Of a stretch of DNA of 64,000 nt, positions 59,014 through 64,000 are shown piece after piece. Each line of letters starts with the position of its first letter. Position 1 is the first letter of the stretch. Origin of the DNA: Pratylenchus scribneri (Eukaryota; Nematoda; Chromadorea; Rhabditida; Pratylenchidae); contig JAQSEB010000007.1 of the NCBI GenBank assembly GCA_030063045.1, positions 186,001 to 250,000 of the forward strand. The letters are read 5' to 3'. The notes beneath the pieces were generated by a model, which was not told the origin of the DNA, did not search any database, and saw nothing but the letters and a program-made list of their open reading frames with translations. A program made the position numbers and the translations under genes.

Positions 59014-59835
59014 ATTAGCAAGATTCGGTAAAATTCCGTCATAGGTCCCAGACTCAAAATCAAGTAAATGATATACCATTCGATTCGTCTCATCGAGCTG
59101 AGTGTGAAAATGTAAGAATTTTGAGCGCGCTTGGGTTTTAGGCCAAGTTATGGCCAATAAAAATTTTCCCTTAAAAGTGAAGGGTCCCCCCTATGGGTCG
59201 AAAAATTTCAAAATTTTTATTATAGCCAAATTATATATTAATCGACGCGTCTCGATGAGAGAAACTCGAATTTGCCATCGTTTTTGCATAAAACTCAAAA
59301 ATAAAAAAGTTGTGGCCATTTTTGTCTCGCTGGAATGTGTTGGAACTGCGGAGGAATGTAAGAGTGGTCTCCGGAGTGGCGTAGCCGAAGCGCGGGAACT
59401 GGACGAGTGCTTGGCGAGCGCAGCGAGCCAAGCGCTCGTCTGGTCGCGCTGAGGCGGAGCACACGTAGGAGACCACTCTGAAATGCCCACCGGAGCAGTT
59501 CCAATCCGTATTTCCTTTGCGCAACTATAACTTTTTTATTTTTGAGTTTTACGCAAAACCGATTGCAGATTCGCACTCTGCTCATCGAGACGCGTCGATT
59601 GATATATAATATTGCCAAACAAAAATTTTGAACTTTTTCGACCCATAGGGGGGACCAAGCACTTTTGCGATTTTCAATTGGCCATAACTTGGCCCAAAAC
59701 TCAAGCGCGCCAAAATTATTTACAATTTCACACTCAGCTTATTGAGCTCTATCGAATGGTATATCATTTACCCGATTTTGCGTCTGGGACCTATGACGGA
59801 ATTTTTCCGCAAGATTCTATCAATTGGGTATAAGG
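59014..59835. repeat. large palindromic element with GC-rich hairpin core
   Basis: Two arms of about 330 bp (59014-59345 and 59510-59835) are inverted copies. Paired tracts include AAAATTCCGTCATAGGTCCC with GGGACCTATGACGGAATTTT, and CGACGCGTCTCGATGAGAG with TCATCGAGACGCGTCGAT. The centre (59346-59509) is strikingly GC-rich and itself folds: AGTGGTCTCC at 59363-59372 against GGAGACCACT at 59468-59477. Inside that, GACGAGTGCTTGGC (59402-59415) pairs with GCCAAGCGCTCGTC (59427-59440). No convincing protein frame. Probably a large MITE-type element; RNA from it would form one long hairpin. Confidence 0.88.
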
Positions 59836-60013
59836 TTATGGATCTAGGACTTCCACTGAACCGTCAGAACTCTCGACATGTTTTCACCATTCTTTGCGAC
59901 AATTTCAGAATTTTGTTCATATATCTATCTGTACCTAATTTTTTTTTCAATAAAATATTATCCAAAAATTTATATTTCTAGAAGTAAAAAACCAAAAATA
60001 AGTATCCATTTTA

Positions 60014-60158
60014 ACCCTTTTTGCGTCACCAACTCGACATTTCCCTCATCAGAATATTTTTGACAAAAAAGGTGTGTGTAAAAATGGCCAAAATGCGTGG
60101 TTCCTTTTGCACACTGCCACTGATGTTGTCAGTCAATCATTTTTACGCCTCAAAGGGT
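60014..60158. repeat. short terminal-inverted-repeat element
   Basis: Ends ACCCTTTTTGCGT (60014-60026) and ACGCCTCAAAGGGT (60145-60158) are imperfect inverted repeats, about 145 bp apart. No frame. Likely a small MITE; no target duplication identified. Confidence 0.45.
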
Positions 60159-60306
60159 GAATCATGCATTTTTAGAGCAAATTGAGTGGAAAATTACGTA
60201 GACGAAATGAACCTGCCGTCAACGCCCACCACCCCCATCCATTTGCCACTTTAAATTGTTTAAAAGGGTTGGAAGTTATTGTGAAATTAAGAGAGATTGA
60301 TTCGAA

Positions 60307-60587
60307 ATGAAATCTACTACCCTTATATTTATTTCCTCAATTTTATTCATTCTATTGTTGTTTTCATTTGACATTGGAACAAGTAATATTTATTTTTACT
60401 ATTAAAATCATTTAATATGGAATTAATTTAAGGTTCGGCAGATGAAGGCCAAGTCAGTGAAATGGAAAAGAAAGGTGGAATTACGGAGGCAATGTTCATG
60501 TTCTGCAGGAAAAATCCCCTGGATCCTGCTTGCCCACCACATCCAAGTAAAATGATGATGCGAATTATGAGAATGCGCCGACAATGA
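60307..60587 (+). CDS. small secreted peptide, effector or neuropeptide-like candidate
   Basis: ATG 60307 to TGA 60585-60587, two exons, about 71 residues. Strong signal peptide STTLIFISSILFILLLFSFD. The GTAATA..TTTAAG intron splits the region just after the likely cleavage site. The mature part is SADEGQVSEMEKKGGITEAM, FMFCRKNPLDPACPPHPSK, then a Met/Arg-rich end MMMRIMRMRRQ. Two Cys could form one disulphide bond (C-x9-C). No known family. Size, signal peptide and position beside repeats fit a lineage-specific secreted peptide; a role in parasitism is only a guess. Confidence 0.62.
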
Positions 60588-61107
60588 GAATTTGATGATA
60601 ATTAATGAGGAATTTCATAAATTTTTGATTATTAAAAGGAGAGAATTGAATCGAAATAAAATTATCATTCCATCTTTGATAACAATTAATGAAATTTGAA
60701 AAAAAATTAAAAAAAATTTTAGGATTTGCCTTCAAGGCCTAGGATTAACAAAATTAATTTGCCTAATAAAATTAATTTACTTCCAAATCCATATTCCATG
60801 CCGAGGAACATTTTCTTCATTTATGGAATCTTATTTTAGAATTATTCAATTTTTATCTGAGCCAGCGGATCTAATATTTTCCATTTTCAAAAGATGTCGA
60901 TGAGCTCAACGGCTTTTCTTTGCATTTTGCGCATTCTTCTTTCACTTTTCCTCAAATAAAATCGGAATAAATCCTGACTGAGGGATTTGAATGACGAGAA
61001 GAATCTTTTGGGTCATTCAATTTTGAATTCCTTCCAATTTCCCTCATTTTCAACAAATTCATCAATTCCATCGTTTTCCATAAATTTTCAACAAAAAACA
61101 TCAATAT
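60588..61107. other. intergenic spacer
   Basis: AT-rich; expected to hold the promoter of the SDR gene. The opposite-strand frame at 60952-61227 overlaps the SDR first exon and is not credited. Confidence 0.45.
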
Positions 61108-63002
61108 ATGTTCGGTGATTTTTGTTCGATTTCTTGTTGGGCAATTATTCCTCTTAGCTATGTCATTTATCGTATTACAAGGACTTTTGTAGCATTTTTG
61201 CAGGTCCAAACAAAATTTTAACCACAATAATTTAATTTTGCTTTAGGCAATTTTAATTTATTTTATCGCCCCAATTTTTTATGCTCCAAATTTTGATAAA
61301 ATCAAATATAGATGGACGGGTAAAATTCAAGATTTAAGATATTTAATTAATTTAACCAATTAATAATAGTGATCAGCGGAGGAACTGATGGAATTGGAAA
61401 GGCTTATATGTTCGAGTTGGCTCGAAGGGGAGTGCGAAAATTTTTGATTATTGGCAGAAATGAGGAAAAATTGGAAAAAGTTAAAAATGAAATGGGTACG
61501 AAAATCATAATTAAAAAATTATTCCCATTCCATTGCCAGAATCGATGTACCCTGGATCACGGGTGGTGACACTTAATTTTGATTTTAATAAAGCAATTGA
61601 AACGGAAAGTGCAGACAAATTGAGGAAACAATTAGAGAAAATTGACATTGGTTTAGCCGGTGATAATTTGCTAAAATTATTTCAAAAATTTAATTTTTCA
61701 TCAGTGAATAGCGTTGGTGTTGGCCGCAAATTTTTAGAACGTTTTGGTGATCGACCGGAAGTAGACAGACAAATATTCAAAGTCAATGCTTTTGGGGCAG
61801 CCGAAGTAAAAACAAAAGAAAATTACAAAATAATGTTTTATTTTTGGATTTAGTTTATTTCGGCAATTTTGCCCTCAATGGAAAGGAATGAAGGTGGCCA
61901 ATTTGTGGTCATTTCCTCCAGTCAAGGATTCCGTCCAATTCCATTATTGGCCGCATATTCGGCAACCAAAGTGAATTGAATAAAAAATAAAATTCATTAA
62001 ATTTAATTTTAAATTATTTTTTAGTCATTTATTTCTTTCATTTCCGAAGCCGTTGACCGTGAATATGCAAAATCCAATATTAGAGTCCAATGTTTGACAC
62101 CGGCACTTGTGGCCACCAATATGACTTATTATAAAGTAAATTACAAGAAGAAACATTAAAAAATTTATTATTGTTTAGAATAGTTCATTATTTGTGGTTA
62201 GTCCAGAAAAATTTGCCCATGAAGCCGTTGGAACATTGGGACTCATTCGAATGACCACAGGATGCTTCAACCATGAAATTCAGGCATTTTTGGGGAATCA
62301 AAGATACCGTATTTTTTTCTATCAGAAATTCTCTCCCTATTAGAAGCCCTCTCTCTATTAAACCCTCCTCTCTATTATAGGCACCCTCCTCAAAAGTTTT
62401 TTCCAACTTAAATTTTATAAATCCTTAAACATGTTTTGAATGTTAAAAACATGTTTTTAAACGAAAAAAAACATTTGGTGAATTGTAAAAAATATATTTT
62501 AAAAACATTCTTCGAATCGTAAAAACATGTTCTGATTTGTTGTTTTCCGCACTAGAAATGTAAAAGCCCGCACTCTATTCGAAGCCCCTCCTGAAGTGTC
62601 TCTGAAATTTATAAGCCCCGGGGATGACAATAGAGAATTAACGGTATTCATTATTTTGCATATTATTAAAGATGCTACTTCGTCATCTTTTCCCGTGGAC
62701 AATTCTAAAACATTTAATAATGCCCATTTATTGGCATCATCAAAAACGAATGATACGGCTGCATGGAGTAATTAATATAATTAATTAAATATATTCAAAA
62801 ATATTTCCATTTAATTTTAGGCAAATGAATCCTCAATGAAATTGAACAATAATGATGAAATGTCGGAGAAATATTCCCGAAATTCAGCTCCAAATTCGCC
62901 GAAGTGAAATGGATTATATTTTTAAATAAATTTCAAATTTTTAGACATTCTAAAATTCCAACATTTTGTGGAAGTGGCACCGGAATTCGGCACAGGGCAT
63001 GA
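61108..63002 (+). CDS. 17-beta-HSD12 / LET-767-type 3-ketoacyl-CoA reductase (SDR)
   Basis: ATG 61108 encodes a hydrophobic N-terminus ([40 protein letters not shown]), then the SDR fold: [20 protein letters not shown] (TGxxxGxG variant), [71 protein letters not shown] ending in the catalytic [22 protein letters not shown] and [19 protein letters not shown]. This order matches HSD17B12/LET-767, which reduces 3-oxoacyl-CoA in long-chain fatty acid synthesis and some steroids at the ER. The usual NNVG reads NSVG here. The intron 62284-62671 has a GC donor and holds an inverted-repeat element. Stop at 63000-63002, or 62905-62907 if the last intron is retained. Confidence 0.87.
62305..62646. mobile_element. 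TACCGT-ended element in an SDR intron
   Basis: Ends TACCGTATTTTTTTCTATC and GACAATAGAGAATTAACGGTA are imperfect inverted repeats 342 bp apart. The interior repeats CTATTAGAAGCCC-type tracts in both orientations, as in the element at 12601-12767, and AAAACATGTTTT palindromes. No frame. Confidence 0.72.
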
Positions 63003-63471
63003 CGAAAAGATAATAACAACAAAGCAAGATAGATCATTCAAGAAAATCACTCTTCCTTAATCCATCCAATTTACATACTTTTTATTTTTAAAATAATGGA
63101 TAAATAAAAAATGATAAATGATAATTGCAAATTGGCAATATTGAAAAGACAATTATGTCGTTTTGAATTATTCCTCTCTCAAACAATAACATTTTTTTTA
63201 TTTCCTTCGACACAAATGTCCTCAACAATAACCGTTAATTAAATTATAGCCAAATTATCAGTGATTTTAGACCAATTATGGAGTTGGTCCTTTTCCCTTT
63301 GCCCTTCCCAATTAAACAAACATCATCCATCAGGCTTATCACAAGATCCATTAAATTTGGCGGCAATAAAATTAATTAGTTCGACTCTTTCGAACCAAAA
63401 TTGACATTATTTTAAAAGGTACCCGGAGACTAAAAACCAGGAAAATTACATCATTTGAAAAAAAAAGAATT
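63003..63471. other. intergenic spacer
   Basis: AT-rich, with AATAAA at about 63104 serving the SDR gene. Nothing else seen. Confidence 0.45.
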
Positions 63472-63664
63472 ATGGAAAAAGTGGTTTCATTCAAGGATGA
63501 TTTGGAAAGTAATTCGACATCATCGACGATCATTTCCGGATCAGAGAGCAATTTATTGGCCCGTTTAAGGCAGACAAACTCCTTTGTTCGGGCATTCCAA
63601 ATTTTGATGGTTTTCATTTTTGTTGGGGCTTTGATTGGCGCACTTTATTATGCCATCAGACAAG
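63472..63664 (+). CDS. first exon of a single-pass (type II) membrane protein, runs off the window
   Basis: ATG 63472: EKVVSFKDDLESNSTSSTII, GSESNLLARLRQTNSFVRAF, then a membrane segment QILMVFIFVGALIGALYYAI and RQ before a GTGAAT donor at 63665. A cytoplasmic Ser-rich N-terminus and one hydrophobic stretch suggest a type II topology with the main domain downstream, beyond 64000. No family can be named from this exon. The following intron contains a MITE (63760-63954). Confidence 0.6.
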
Positions 63665-63759
63665 GTGAATAATTTAATTTAATCATCGAAGGAATTTTTG
63701 GTAATTACGCATATTTTTGACATTCCCAAGGATACTCCAATATTAATCATATGATGGCT

Positions 63760-63954
63760 CTAATAGAGTTGCTCAAAGCCGATTTTCTGAACGAATTGGT
63801 TTGAAAATTCGGTTTCGATTTTTAAAATGTCGATTTTCGGTTTCGGTTGCTCCTATATTATTAGGTTATTTTGAACAAAAATTTCGGATAGAAATATCAT
63901 CGATTTTCTCAAACCTAAACCGAACCGACTTTGAGGTTTGAGCAACCCTATTAG
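63760..63954. mobile_element. MITE family B, copy 2
   Basis: Inverted ends CTAATAGAGTTGCTCAAA (63760-63777) and TTTGAGCAACCCTATTAG (63937-63954), one mismatch in 18. The interior is rich in CCGATTTTCGG/CGAAAATCG tracts like the element at 29234-29406. If the inner GAGTTGCTC ends are taken, TA stands on both sides. Confidence 0.82.
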
Positions 63955-64000
63955 GTCGTTACATGATGTTGAAGCGATTCTAGAACAAAGAACATGATCA

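Noticed and set aside
59377..59509. Possible tRNA or SINE: TGGCGTAGCCG resembles an A box and GTTCCAATCC a B box
   Set aside because: The boxes are about 120 bp apart, the B box is imperfect, and the segment folds as a simple hairpin instead of a cloverleaf.
59191..59618. Overlapping frames of about 100 codons in the palindrome core
   Set aside because: Present on both strands because of the inverted repeat and GC-rich core; translations are mutual reverse complements without protein-like features.
60952..61227. Minus-strand frame with several Cys ([13 protein letters not shown])
   Set aside because: No ATG at its start, and the first exon of the SDR on the plus strand covers its 5' part with correct splicing.

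Overview
The window is 64 kb of AT-rich nuclear DNA from a eukaryote. Genes are split by many short introns (about 40-60 nt, most GT..TTTTAG or GT..TTTCAG). Several families (HNF4-like nuclear receptors, PAN-domain proteins, Ly6-type proteins, SLC17 carriers, small secreted pioneers) point to a nematode. The base composition, compact introns and short secreted orphan proteins fit a tylenchid plant parasite such as a root-knot or cyst nematode. That placement is inference; no rRNA or mitochondrial marker is present.

Layout. 0-13.5 kb is gene-dense and mostly minus strand: first exon of an NTMT1-like N-terminal methyltransferase, a complete ATG16, a short charged protein, two secreted cysteine-rich proteins of one family (5.3-6.9 and 9.8-11.2 kb), a plus-strand coiled-coil protein between them, and an extended SDR of the 3-beta-HSD type. 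13.5-18.3 kb is sparse. 18.3-26.7 kb holds a secreted Pro/Gln-rich PAN protein, a Q-rich protein, a 1.3-kb higher-order tandem array and a nuclear hormone receptor. 28.6-44.3 kb holds a small membrane protein, a secreted Gly/Gln-rich pioneer, the mitochondrial 2-oxodicarboxylate carrier with a second tandem array in an intron, an SLC17-type transporter whose first intron contains a whole Ly6 gene on the opposite strand, a membrane-anchored PAN protein and several unknowns. 44.3-50.6 kb is almost empty. 51.7-63.7 kb holds ccm-3/PDCD10, divergently paired with a RanBD/FG nucleoporin-like gene, then dymeclin, a 71-residue secreted peptide, a 17-beta-HSD12/LET-767-type reductase and the first exon of a membrane protein.

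The conserved genes are mainly housekeeping: autophagy (ATG16), Golgi traffic (dymeclin, CCM3), nuclear transport (RanBD), lipid/steroid metabolism (two SDRs) and organic-anion or mitochondrial transport (SLC17, SLC25A21). Interleaved are fast-evolving secreted proteins.

The most striking content is non-coding. There are at least a dozen short terminal-inverted-repeat elements. Two carry perfect 8-bp duplications (hAT type), one of them 6 bp past the ccm-3 stop codon. One carries a 9-bp duplication (Mutator type). A family is marked by a conserved TCTCATCGAGACGC box. Two tandem arrays share a CCGGAAA/TTTTAAT core, one with nested higher-order periods. GC-AG introns also appear unusually common. 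All gene models were spliced by eye and checked only for reading frame and family resemblance.
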